A stretch of 64,000 nucleotides of DNA from Myceligenerans pegani (GTDB taxonomy: Bacteria > Actinomycetota > Actinomycetes > Actinomycetales > Cellulomonadaceae), in NCBI RefSeq assembly GCF_014892515.1, contig NZ_JADBGR010000105.1:7628-71627 (forward strand), given 5' to 3'. Below are positions 1-7,307 of this stretch, in pieces. Both the position numbers and the translations under genes were made by a program. The notes under the pieces were generated by a model, which was not told the DNA's origin, searched no databases, and saw only the letters and a list, made by a program, of their open reading frames with translations. How positions within the stretch are numbered: the stretch's first letter is position 1; the number at the start of each line of letters is the position of its first letter.

Positions 1-45
1 GTCGGCCGCCTCGGTCACCTTGTCTCTACGTCCCAGTCCGAACAT
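1..45 (-). CDS. N-terminal 15 codons of a gene running off the left edge (candidate FtsK-like transfer protein)
   Basis: An ATG at 45-43 overlaps the TGA of the preceding gene (ATGA), the same coupling seen between all genes of this cluster. Translation begins MFGLGRRDKVTEAAD and is open to the window edge. In elements carrying Pra, the gene at this position is commonly the FtsK/SpoIIIE-like DNA translocase, but 15 residues cannot prove identity, so this is positional inference only. Confidence 0.5.
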   Translation of the reverse strand, partial: MFGLGRRDKVTEAAD

Positions 46-416
46 CAGCCCTGCCCCTTCCCGCCGTCACCGGCGTTGTTCTGGTCGTTGTTGTTGCGGT
101 GTTCGCGGTCGAAGACCGCGCGCTTGTCGGCCTCGGTGCGCTCGTCGAACCACGAGCCGTCGTAGCCCTCGCCGTACATCCGGCCGGGAGCGTCCGGCGG
201 GACGATCCGCACCACCGGCGGCTCAGCAGCCCGAGCGGTCTCGGCGGCCTGAGAGGTGGCCAGTTCCAGCTCGCTCACCTCACGAACCAGCCGCTCCGCC
301 TCCGCCTGAGAGCCCGGCAGGTCGACCACGCCGAAGCAGGCGCGCGCCTGGCCGAGCTTCCCGACCGCATCCCCGAGCAGCCCGGCCGCCACCTGAAGCG
401 TGTCCGCGCGCGTCAT
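45..416 (-). CDS. Hypothetical element protein, 123 aa
   Basis: Unrecognised 123-residue soluble protein. It has a helical N-terminal half rich in Ala/Glu (a likely coiled-coil region), a Pro-rich middle (about residues 66-76), and a low-complexity Asn/Gly-rich tail. No signal peptide, membrane segment or catalytic motif is visible. The start overlaps the stop of the upstream 143-aa gene by 4 nt, and its own stop overlaps the start of the next gene, so it is translationally coupled in the pra operon of the integrative element. A role in element maintenance or transfer is inferred only from context. Confidence 0.7.
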   Translation of the reverse strand: MTRADTLQVAAGLLGDAVGKLGQARACFGVVDLPGSQAEAERLVREVSELELATSQAAETARAAEPPVVRIVPPDAPGRMYGEGYDGSWFDERTEADKRAVFDREHRNNNDQNNAGDGGKGQG

Positions 417-844
417 GCCGCCACCGCCTTACGCGGGTTGCGCACGTTCTTGCCCAGCAGGAACGGCACCGGCTCATCGAACGCGACAGCCCGGTATGGG
501 AAGGCCCGCACGGGACGAGCGAGCGCGGCCGAGGCGCAGAAGACGCGGAACTCCACGCCGGGCCAGCGGCCCCCGGACCAGACCACACAGCCAGGCCGGT
601 CCAGGTCGTTCGCGTCGTGGTAGGAGACCTCACCCAGGCCGAGCAGCCGGGCCAGGTGCTCCGCGTCGCCCGGCTCGTCCACGTGCACGGCGACCATGCT
701 CGTGTGCGTCGAGACCGTCACGTAGGCCGCCCGGCCCTCGACCATCGCCGCCACATCGGCCGCGACCGTCAGCAGCTCGGCCACCGTGGGGGCGGCAGCC
801 TCAGCCACCGCCAGCCCCGAGGCGACCGCGTCCCCGCCGGGCAT
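413..844 (-). CDS. Hypothetical element protein, 143 aa
   Basis: Unrecognised 143-residue protein, mixed alpha/beta in character, with no export signal or membrane segment. The ATG at 844 overlaps the TGA of pra (ATGA), and its stop overlaps the next start. It is therefore the second gene of a tightly coupled operon pra - this gene - 123-aa gene - next gene. Short uncharacterised genes of this kind regularly sit between Pra and the FtsK-like translocase in pSAM2-type elements; its own function is unknown. Confidence 0.7.
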   Translation of the reverse strand: MPGGDAVASGLAVAEAAAPTVAELLTVAADVAAMVEGRAAYVTVSTHTSMVAVHVDEPGDAEHLARLLGLGEVSYHDANDLDRPGCVVWSGGRWPGVEFRVFCASAALARPVRAFPYRAVAFDEPVPFLLGKNVRNPRKAVAA

Positions 845-1317
845 CAGGCAGCCGCCGTCGTGTCGAACGCGCCACCCTTGACCAGGTCGGCCTCCGCCTC
901 AGCCGCCTTGCCCGGCGCGCACAGGCCCACCGCCTTGAACGACCACGCGATACGCGGGCGGGTGCCGTTGTCGTCCACGTACGGCATCGCCGTGAGCCCG
1001 ATGAACTCGATGAAGCGGACCTGCACCGTCCCCAGGCCCGGCACCTCGACGTCCATCGCGGCCGGGGGCACCGGCTGGTGGGTCGCGGCGATCTTCACCG
1101 CCACACCCGTGTCGCGCTTGTTCGCGTCCTCGTCCATGTCCGACACCACGACCTGCCACAACGGCAGCCCCGTGTCCTTGTCGATCTGCTGAGGACGCGA
1201 CCCGTCCTCACGCGCCGGAGCGTTGAAGTCCGACACCGGCTCCACGCCGCCCTTCATCTGCGCACCCGCCGGGAACACCATCGAGTGCTCCACCGCGAAC
1301 CTTCGCTGCATCGCCAT
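844..1317 (-). CDS. pra: Pra-type activator of plasmid replication, integration and excision
   Basis: The 157-aa protein matches the family called plasmid replication, integration and excision activator: an N-terminal QRRFAVEHSMVFP segment, the central DKDTGLPLWQV block (Pra homologues typically read AVDKDTGLPVWQV here), then the QPVPP and IEFIGLTAMPYV blocks. In pSAM2, Pra switches on rep, xis and int expression. The ATG at 1317 is chosen because AAGGAG lies 7 nt upstream; an in-frame ATG at 1365 lacks such a site. It is the first gene of the minus-strand operon and is divergent from the GntR gene, so the 1318-1531 gap probably holds control sites for both. Confidence 0.85.
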   Translation of the reverse strand: MAMQRRFAVEHSMVFPAGAQMKGGVEPVSDFNAPAREDGSRPQQIDKDTGLPLWQVVVSDMDEDANKRDTGVAVKIAATHQPVPPAAMDVEVPGLGTVQVRFIEFIGLTAMPYVDDNGTRPRIAWSFKAVGLCAPGKAAEAEADLVKGGAFDTTAAA

Positions 1318-1531
1318 GGCTGTCTCCTTCGCATCGGGGTGACGTGGGTCTATGACCTCGGTCACCGATCTGATGGAAGAAAACCTAACAGTAGACTTGT
1401 CGAACCTGTCAACTGTTTGGTTGCAACGGATGAGGCTTGGCCGCCCACTCCGGGGTGGTGCATGATCGGTGGCAGACCAGTTGTTAGGCCGATACGAGCC
1501 AGTTGAGAGCCCTCAATGTGAGGTAGGTCAC

Positions 1532-2377
1532 ATGTCGCAGTACCGAGCCGACGACGTCGGCGGCAAGAAGCTCGACCGCGTGGAGCGCATCCTCAGAAAC
1601 GACATCGAGGCGGGCAGACTCCGCGACGGCGAGGCGCTGCCCTCAACGCGCGCACTCGCCGAACAGATGGGCGTCAGCGTGTGGACGATCAACAAGGCGA
1701 TGGAACAGCTCGCAGAGGAAGGACTCGTCGAGAACGTGTCCCGCTCGCGGCGCATCGTTCGTAGCGGCATCACGCCGCAGTCTGCGAGCCGCGAGGCGAA
1801 CCGGCCGCACACGTTCCTGATCGGCGGCTACGCCGGTTCCGGCAAGTCCGAGCTGGCGCGGGTGCTCTCGCGCCTGACCGGTTCGGCCATCGTTGACAAG
1901 GACACCATCACGCGGCCTGTCGTCGAGCGGCTTCTCGAAGAACTCGGGCAGCCGCCGCACGACCGGGAGTCGGAGACGTACCTGGAGCACGTCCGCCCGC
2001 ACGAGTACGAAGCGCTGCTCTCCACGATCCAGGAAAACGCCGACGTCGGTCGCGGCGTGGTGGCCTCAGCGCCCTTCATCCGGGAATTCCAGGACACCGC
2101 CTGGATCGACCGCATCAGCACCCGCCTCCGCGCCGCCGGCGTCAGCCTCACGCTCGTATGGGTCCAGTGCGACGCCAACACCATGCGTACCTACCTCAAG
2201 CGGCGCGGCGCAGCCCGCGACACCGGGAAGCTCGCCAACTGGGACCACTACATCGCCGCCATCGACCTGGACTACCGTCCAGCGGCGGACCACGTCATCA
2301 TCGAGAACTCGACATCGAGCGAACCACTCCAGGGCCAGGCCGCAAGGATGCTCGCAGCCATTGGGAGCAAAGCATGA
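1532..2377 (+). CDS. GntR-type regulator fused to a P-loop (AAA_33/zeta-like) kinase domain
   Basis: 281 aa. Residues 10-75 form a GntR winged helix-turn-helix (RLRDGEALPSTRALAEQMGV then a recognition helix). Residues 93-281 form a P-loop ATPase with Walker A GGYAGSGKS (98-106), resembling small-molecule or zeta-toxin-like kinases. The expected GntR effector domain is thus replaced by a kinase-like one. ATG 1532 is favoured over an in-frame GTG at 1469 because GAGGTAGG precedes it. Its stop overlaps the start of the aldolase gene (ATGA), so the pair is coupled. It lies divergent to pra and may regulate the element or the cargo; neither ligand nor substrate can be read. Confidence 0.75.
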   Translation: MSQYRADDVGGKKLDRVERILRNDIEAGRLRDGEALPSTRALAEQMGVSVWTINKAMEQLAEEGLVENVSRSRRIVRSGITPQSASREANRPHTFLIGGYAGSGKSELARVLSRLTGSAIVDKDTITRPVVERLLEELGQPPHDRESETYLEHVRPHEYEALLSTIQENADVGRGVVASAPFIREFQDTAWIDRISTRLRAAGVSLTLVWVQCDANTMRTYLKRRGAARDTGKLANWDHYIAAIDLDYRPAADHVIIENSTSSEPLQGQAARMLAAIGSKA

Positions 2378-3033
2378 GCGCGCCCTCGACCGGATCGCCC
2401 AGCCAGAGCACCGCCGAGGCGATCCGCAGCACACGACTCGTCGCGATTCTCCGCGGACCGGACGCCGAGCACCTCGCAGCGGGTGCTGAAGCGCTCGTCG
2501 ACGAAGGCGTCCGCGTCCTGGAATTCCCGATAGCCGGGCCCGAAATCCTGTCCGTGGTCTCCACCGTCGCCGCCCGACTCGGCTCCGCCGCACACATCGG
2601 TGCCGGCACCGTCCGCACCGTGGCCGACGCCCGCCGCGCACTCGACGCCGGCGCCAACTTCCTGGTGGCACCGAGCCTGTCCATCCCGGTCATCGACTAC
2701 GCACGGCAACGCGACATCGCCGTCGTACCCGGCGTCTTCACCCCCACCGAAATAGACGCCGCCACCCAGGCGGGAGCTGAGGTGGTCAAGCTCTTCCCCG
2801 CAAGCTCCCACACCCCCAAGTTCCTCCGACAACTCCACGCACCGCTACCCGACGCCGGGATCATGCCCACCGGCACCATCACCCGCGACGACGCCCACGC
2901 ATGGCTCAACGCCGGCGCCGTCGCCCTCGGGGTCGGCTCGGACCTCACCGGCGACAGCCTCACAACCGGCGACCTCACCCCGCTCCGAGCCGCCGCCCGC
3001 GACTGGCTGCTACTGGTCACCGCGTCGCCGTAG
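2374..3033 (+). CDS. 2-keto-3-deoxy-6-phosphogluconate / 4-hydroxy-2-oxoglutarate aldolase family protein
   Basis: 219-aa class I aldolase of the KDPG aldolase family, a single (beta/alpha)8 barrel of the usual length. It shows the VAILRG start, a Glu at the catalytic position (E50 in VLEFPIAGPE), the GAGTV strand, and the Schiff-base Lys in VVKLFPAS (K139), followed by PTGTIT. The reaction would be reversible cleavage of a 2-keto-3-deoxy sugar phosphate to pyruvate plus an aldehyde. Its ATG overlaps the stop of the GntR-kinase gene. No sugar kinase or dehydratase follows, so substrate is uncertain and an element-specific role is possible. Confidence 0.85.
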   Translation: MSAPSTGSPSQSTAEAIRSTRLVAILRGPDAEHLAAGAEALVDEGVRVLEFPIAGPEILSVVSTVAARLGSAAHIGAGTVRTVADARRALDAGANFLVAPSLSIPVIDYARQRDIAVVPGVFTPTEIDAATQAGAEVVKLFPASSHTPKFLRQLHAPLPDAGIMPTGTITRDDAHAWLNAGAVALGVGSDLTGDSLTTGDLTPLRAAARDWLLLVTASP

Positions 3034-3221
3034 CCGTCTGGGCCGTTCGGACCAGCGGGCGACTCGCGCAGGACATTCGCAGGGCTTCGGGAGAACCTTC
3101 CCGGGGCCCTGCTTCATGCCCACAGGTTGGTATACCCGCCGCAGAGTATTGCCCCCATACCTGCTTGGCTCATCAGGTATTGAAACCCGAAGTTATGAGC
3201 AAAGACAGAGCCGCTACCCGG

Positions 3222-5312
3222 CTAATCGGTCATAGCCGCGGAAGGCTCGTCAATGCCTGCCCCATGATCGGAATTACCTCCGTCCGACGTGGGACTTTCA
3301 GTTCCCAGCTGACCGTCCAACACTCGAAGTAGCTCCGAGAGCCGAGTAGAGTCCTGGCTACGGTCTCGATACTCCTTATAGCGCCTTTCAGCAGTGGCGA
3401 GCAGGTTATCGTAATGCAGAATTCGTCCACCGATGTGACCCAGCTGATCGGCGATATAGTCGTCAGCGTTTCGGTCACCAAGATAGCTGATCGTAGGTTC
3501 GGGACCAATTACGAATACAACGTTGATATTCCTTGTCGGTTCATTCTGGCGCCGAAGCACCTCCGACAATGCCTCGTGGTACTTTTCGCCTTGTTCCTTG
3601 AGTTCAGCAAGGGAGACCGTGCGTCCGTATCTCTTGAGTTCGACAATCATATGAACTCCCGCTGCCGAGCGGTACCGGATGTCGATTCGGCCCTGCCTTT
3701 GCTCGATTTCCTCATTCACATCGAAGAGTCCGCTTTCCCTGCGAATTCGGCGCAGCGACCTCTCCATCTCAACATCTCCGGTAGCGCCTTCCCATGACGG
3801 ATCAAGCAGCCACATATTCTCGAAGAGATGGTTCTGAAGAACCTTCTCCAGATCATCCGTGGTCATGAGGTCCTCGAACTTCTCGATTGCATCGAGTCTA
3901 GATCGGAGGATCTGAACATAAAGTGCGTCTTCGTATGTCTTTGCGGTGGCAAGGATCGGGAGTAGCTCCTCGGCAGAAATGCCCGAAGCGAATTGCTCCA
4001 GATCATCCAGCGTAGACTCTAGGGCCAGGCGTTCGAACGCGAGAACACTCGACCTATATAGTGCTGGCCTTTGAGACTCATTCGTCAATTGGAGCGCAGC
4101 AACCGTTCCGATCACCTTCCGCGCCGCATCCCGCTGATGGCCAGGGCGAGAGTCAACCCACTCCTGGATGGCCGGGTATTTGTCGGTCAGTTCCTTGAAT
4201 TTCTGCTTTGGCCGCTCGTCTGACCACTGTTGAGCAGCTTCATTGAACATCTCGCGGAGGCGCTTTATCAGCAACTTGACACGGGCGTCATCCTCAATGA
4301 GCCGCTGCCTGTCACTCGTGGCGATATCGTCCGTACCGTCGATATCTAGGAACTCTGCTCGAATCTGCCCGGTTACGTAGTTTCCAAATATCTTGTTGAA
4401 GTCAAGCTGATCCAGAATGCCCTCTTGAATAGGCCGCTTCCTGGCAAGGATGATGATATTCCGCAAAGATTCCCTAGCGTCCTGCGAATCATTAAGATCT
4501 TGCGGCGTTCTGACGGTTCCGAACCAGCCTTCGATCTTCCAGTCCTGCGCCGGATCGACAACATTGTCCGCCATGACCCAACGTCGCTTGACGCTCGGAG
4601 TCTGCTGTGAATTTAGTTCAGAAGTTCCAAGCTCCCAGATATACTCAAGTCGCTTGAGATCCTCCCGATCGTCGAACGTCACGGGCTTGCCTTCAACCAG
4701 TATGGTGAAGCGGGCTGGATCACCCGGCCGGTATCCCAGTACGTCAAAGCGTCGCGCGATACGGCGGCGCAGTGCTGTAACGGAGACACCTGTACGCTTC
4801 CGATTCAGGTCGTTCAGGATGATCCTTGTACCTCTAGTCGGAAAATCGTCAGGAACGGGAACCACGACCGGGTGGTAGGCTTCCTTTCGAGCGATCCGGT
4901 CTTTTAGATCGCTCACTCGAATCCTGAATCCGTTCTTCTCACCGTCTTTCGCTGAGAGGACAGTAACGTCTCCAGCAAGGGAAAATACGGAGAGTTTCCC
5001 GATCCCCTTCCGACCCATAAATGGGCGATCGTGAACGGGGGACCGCGAGCCTTCGGTGTCTCGCTTCTTGTATGCCACCAGCAGATAGCGCGAGTTCAAT
5101 TCGCCGCGAGTCATACCGGTACCATCATCCTCGATGATGATTTCATCGCCGGTTTCGTTCCACGTGACGCGAACTTCGTTAGCGTCAGCGTCCCAAGCGT
5201 TCGCCACAAGTTCTGAGAGAACCGCAGCCGCGTTGCTATATAGGTTAATCCCCAATGACTCGACCACCGCAAGATCAACACTGAACTTAAATGGGTGCCC
5301 TGAATCGGTCAC
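3222..5312 (-). CDS. GHKL-ATPase restriction enzyme, BbrUII/HgiDII-like
   Basis: 696 aa. The N-terminal GHKL (Hsp90/MORC-like) ATPase domain has the N box ELVANAWDADA (34-44), G1 EDDGTGM (61-67) and G2 GRKGIGKLS (100-108). The C-terminal region carries a PD-(D/E)xK-like nuclease signature, RIDIRY (D544) and VELKRY (E558, K560). This architecture together with an adjacent cytosine methyltransferase is known from BbrUII/HgiDII-type restriction enzymes. The start overlaps the methyltransferase stop (ATGA), so methylase is translated first. Base composition is clearly lower in GC than the flanks, suggesting separate acquisition. The exact recognition site cannot be deduced. Confidence 0.85.
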   Translation of the reverse strand: MTDSGHPFKFSVDLAVVESLGINLYSNAAAVLSELVANAWDADANEVRVTWNETGDEIIIEDDGTGMTRGELNSRYLLVAYKKRDTEGSRSPVHDRPFMGRKGIGKLSVFSLAGDVTVLSAKDGEKNGFRIRVSDLKDRIARKEAYHPVVVPVPDDFPTRGTRIILNDLNRKRTGVSVTALRRRIARRFDVLGYRPGDPARFTILVEGKPVTFDDREDLKRLEYIWELGTSELNSQQTPSVKRRWVMADNVVDPAQDWKIEGWFGTVRTPQDLNDSQDARESLRNIIILARKRPIQEGILDQLDFNKIFGNYVTGQIRAEFLDIDGTDDIATSDRQRLIEDDARVKLLIKRLREMFNEAAQQWSDERPKQKFKELTDKYPAIQEWVDSRPGHQRDAARKVIGTVAALQLTNESQRPALYRSSVLAFERLALESTLDDLEQFASGISAEELLPILATAKTYEDALYVQILRSRLDAIEKFEDLMTTDDLEKVLQNHLFENMWLLDPSWEGATGDVEMERSLRRIRRESGLFDVNEEIEQRQGRIDIRYRSAAGVHMIVELKRYGRTVSLAELKEQGEKYHEALSEVLRRQNEPTRNINVVFVIGPEPTISYLGDRNADDYIADQLGHIGGRILHYDNLLATAERRYKEYRDRSQDSTRLSELLRVLDGQLGTESPTSDGGNSDHGAGIDEPSAAMTD

Positions 5313-6373
5313 GCCTTCTCCTTGACAAGAGTTTTGACATATTCCGTGAACACTTTACCTACCGCTCGACCAAATGCTGGGGGCACGGCATTCCCGATTA
5401 GTCTGCCGACCGCCTTCATGGTTGGCTTTTCCGACGGCCGGACGAACTGGTAGTCGTGTGGAAACCCTTGAAGCATTGCTGCTTCGCGAAGGGTCAAACT
5501 CCGGTGCTGTTCGGGGTGGCCGAACCGTCCGGTTCCAAAGTTGTATGCCTGTGTCGTAATCGTAGGTGACGGCTGATCCCAGACCATTCGCCCGTAGAAA
5601 GCCTGGAAACTTGCCCCGCTCGCCTTTCGGTGACACGGTGCCAGCAACTCTTCTGGCCAATCTCGCCATGTCCCTCCCGCTATGGACGCTTCCATCCTTG
5701 CGAGATTGATTGGTGCGAGCCTTCGGGCCGAATGGAGAGGGTCGTCGGGATCCGACTCGCCATTCTTAAGCGGTCGAAGCCCTTCGATCGTCTGACGCAC
5801 TGTCTTGAACTCAGAGCGATCGAAGTCCCCATTGGGTAGGTGTACTTCATGTATGCGTGACGCCACAAGAACGAGGCGGCGCCTTTCCTGGGGCAGTCCA
5901 AACTTCGGTCCGTACAGCGTGCCGTACTCAACGAAATATCCGAGTTCTTCAAGATCTGCAACGAAATCTGAAAAAATTTGCATGGACTTGAGGCGTGTCA
6001 CATTCTCCATGGTAACGAAGTGCGGACTGGTCTCCCGGACCAGGCGTGCGAAATGTGACAGGAGGTCCCAGCTCGTCTCGTCGCTTGTGTCGGCTCCGCG
6101 TCGATGGCTTGAGAATGGCTGGCAGGGAGCACATCCAGCAAGCAATCGATATTGGGCATCGCCCCACAGTTCCATCAGCTCGGCGCCAGCCACCGAGGCC
6201 ACGTCCTTCTGTCTGAACTCGGAGCCGAGATTGTGCTCGTAGGGGTATTCGCACGCCGGATCGAGGTCGATCCCAGCCGCTACGTGGACACCTGCCTGCT
6301 GGAGGCCCAATGAGAGGCCCCCCGCGCCACTGAAGAGGTCGATCGCAACGATCTTGGAGTCCGTACGACGCAT
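5309..6373 (-). CDS. DNA (cytosine-5-)-methyltransferase
   Basis: 354 aa, all core 5mC methyltransferase motifs: motif I DLFSGAGG (12-19), motif IV GCAPCQPFS with catalytic Cys84, motif VI MENV (122-125), motif VIII QERRR (162-166), and motif X GNAVPPAFG (327-335), with the target-recognition region between VIII and IX. It would protect DNA from the partner restriction enzyme encoded immediately downstream. ATG 6373 is chosen because TAACGT (6385-6380) sits 6 nt before it, which fits a leaderless transcript; an in-frame GTG at 6379 would add two residues. Lower GC than the surroundings, like its partner. Confidence 0.92.
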   Translation of the reverse strand: MRRTDSKIVAIDLFSGAGGLSLGLQQAGVHVAAGIDLDPACEYPYEHNLGSEFRQKDVASVAGAELMELWGDAQYRLLAGCAPCQPFSSHRRGADTSDETSWDLLSHFARLVRETSPHFVTMENVTRLKSMQIFSDFVADLEELGYFVEYGTLYGPKFGLPQERRRLVLVASRIHEVHLPNGDFDRSEFKTVRQTIEGLRPLKNGESDPDDPLHSARRLAPINLARMEASIAGGTWRDWPEELLAPCHRKASGASFQAFYGRMVWDQPSPTITTQAYNFGTGRFGHPEQHRSLTLREAAMLQGFPHDYQFVRPSEKPTMKAVGRLIGNAVPPAFGRAVGKVFTEYVKTLVKEKA

Positions 6374-7195
6374 AGCCACACGTTAGCCGGTCTTCCCTGG
6401 GTCGTCGACGGTCCAGCACGCGGTCTTCACAACGTGTCGCGCAGTTCACCCGTGAGAAGTTTCCTTACTGGCTCAAGGCGCGCCTCCGGCGCGCGACCGC
6501 CGGGGCCCGCGCTACGGGGGCCCGCGCTCCGGGCGCTTCGCGCCCTGCGCGCACCCCTCCGCGCACCCGGCGGCCAAGCATGACGAAGGCGGCCCTGAGA
6601 GTCGCCCTCGGGACCGCCTTCATCCACTGTCAGTATCGCGCCTCCGCCTGGCGGCACGATCACGGATTCGCCGAACCTCACCCAGGCCGGCTACCAGCAG
6701 CGCCGCGAAGGTCATCACGCCGACCACCAGTGCCCCTGCCCAGTCTCTCCAGGTCCCGAGGTCCATGACCAGATGCTATTGCCGACGAAGCCTCCGGCAG
6801 GCACCAACGCGAACACCAGAGGGTCAGGGAAACGCCCGTGGTGCCCCTGCCCCTCCACCGCCCGTCGACCCGGCGCGCGACGCTGACAGAGAACCCCTCG
6901 ACGCCGCAACCCGTCCCGCCACGTTCCCCGTGAAACCGACGTCGGGCATGATGGGCGGGACGGGTTGCACCGCCGAGAGAACCCCCGTCCACGACGAGCA
7001 CCGCGCCGCCGGACGCCGGAGGGACAGGGACCCCACGAAGGGGACCCATGGCGGGGGCCGAGTCAAAACCCGCGTGGAAGGCCCGGCCGGAATCCTGACA
7101 ATCGTCCTGACGAAGCCAGCGGCCAGCCACGCCACGACCTGCACGAGCATGCACAGTCCGCGCCGTTCCCGACCGATCGAACGCACGTCCGAATC
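6374..7195. other. Gene-poor right arm of the element (one small ORF only)
   Basis: About 820 bases without a long credible gene. 6475-6570 is a run of GC-rich palindromes built from GGGCCCGCG and GCGCGCC blocks. A single small membrane-protein ORF sits at 6620-6766. Longer open frames on the minus strand up to 7271 read across the tRNA remnant in antisense and lack codon bias, so they are not called. The left part also carries the methyltransferase promoter. Confidence 0.6.
6620..6766 (-). CDS. Small single-pass membrane protein, 48 aa (candidate)
   Basis: Reads M-D-L-G-T-W-R-D-W followed by one hydrophobic segment (about residues 11-27, ALVVGVMTFAALLVAGL) and a strongly basic tail rich in Arg, i.e. 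a one-helix protein with a positive cytoplasmic end. GC-rich third positions support coding. No good Shine-Dalgarno is visible, which lowers confidence. Small membrane proteins of this type (Spd-like or hypothetical) are common in actinobacterial conjugative elements; no homologue is named here. Confidence 0.45.
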   Translation of the reverse strand: MDLGTWRDWAGALVVGVMTFAALLVAGLGEVRRIRDRAARRRRDTDSG

Positions 7196-7240
7196 GCTTT
7201 GCAAGCAGGGGGTTAGGGGTTCGAGTCCCCTTGGCTCCAC
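7196..7240 (+). repeat. Attachment site: 3' portion of tRNA-Ala(UGC)
   Basis: The sequence runs from the anticodon loop (CTTTGCAAGCAG, anticodon TGC at 7200-7202) through an intact T arm (GGGGTTCGAGTCCCC) to the acceptor 3' strand TGGCTCCA. The 5' half of a tRNA is absent: upstream bases do not form the D arm, the acceptor 5' strand or the 5' anticodon stem. This is the direct-repeat copy left by tRNA-targeted integration and marks the element-chromosome junction. tRNA-Ala normally sits next to gyrA and ppiA in actinobacteria, matching the chromosome to the right. Confidence 0.88.
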
Positions 7241-7307
7241 ATGCAATGAACTGCGGCGATACTTTCACCACAGGTCATTTTTCGTGTGCTGGAGCGGGCC
7301 AGGGCAC

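Larger units (their letters stand above)
1..7240. mobile_element. Right end of an integrated actinobacterial integrative element (pSAM2-like), truncated by the window
   Basis: The region ends at a copy of the 3' end of tRNA-Ala(UGC) (7196-7240), the usual scar left when an element integrates into a tRNA gene. It carries a Pra-type activator and a chain of overlapping short genes on the minus strand, which in known elements of this class continue into an FtsK-like transfer gene, rep, xis and int. Cargo is a GntR-kinase/aldolase pair and a restriction-modification pair. Core chromosomal genes resume after 7240. The left end, the intact tRNA-Ala and the integrase lie outside the window, so element type is inferred from Pra and the att scar. 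Confidence 0.8.

Noticed and set aside
7196-7240. Functional tRNA-Ala gene
   Set aside because: Only the 3' part is present; D arm, acceptor 5' strand and 5' anticodon stem are missing, so it is an att repeat, not a tRNA gene.
6678-7271. Minus-strand open frame of 197 codons containing GTRTPNPLLAKR
   Set aside because: The N-terminal text is the well-known antisense translation of a tRNA 3' end; the frame covers the att site and has no codon bias.
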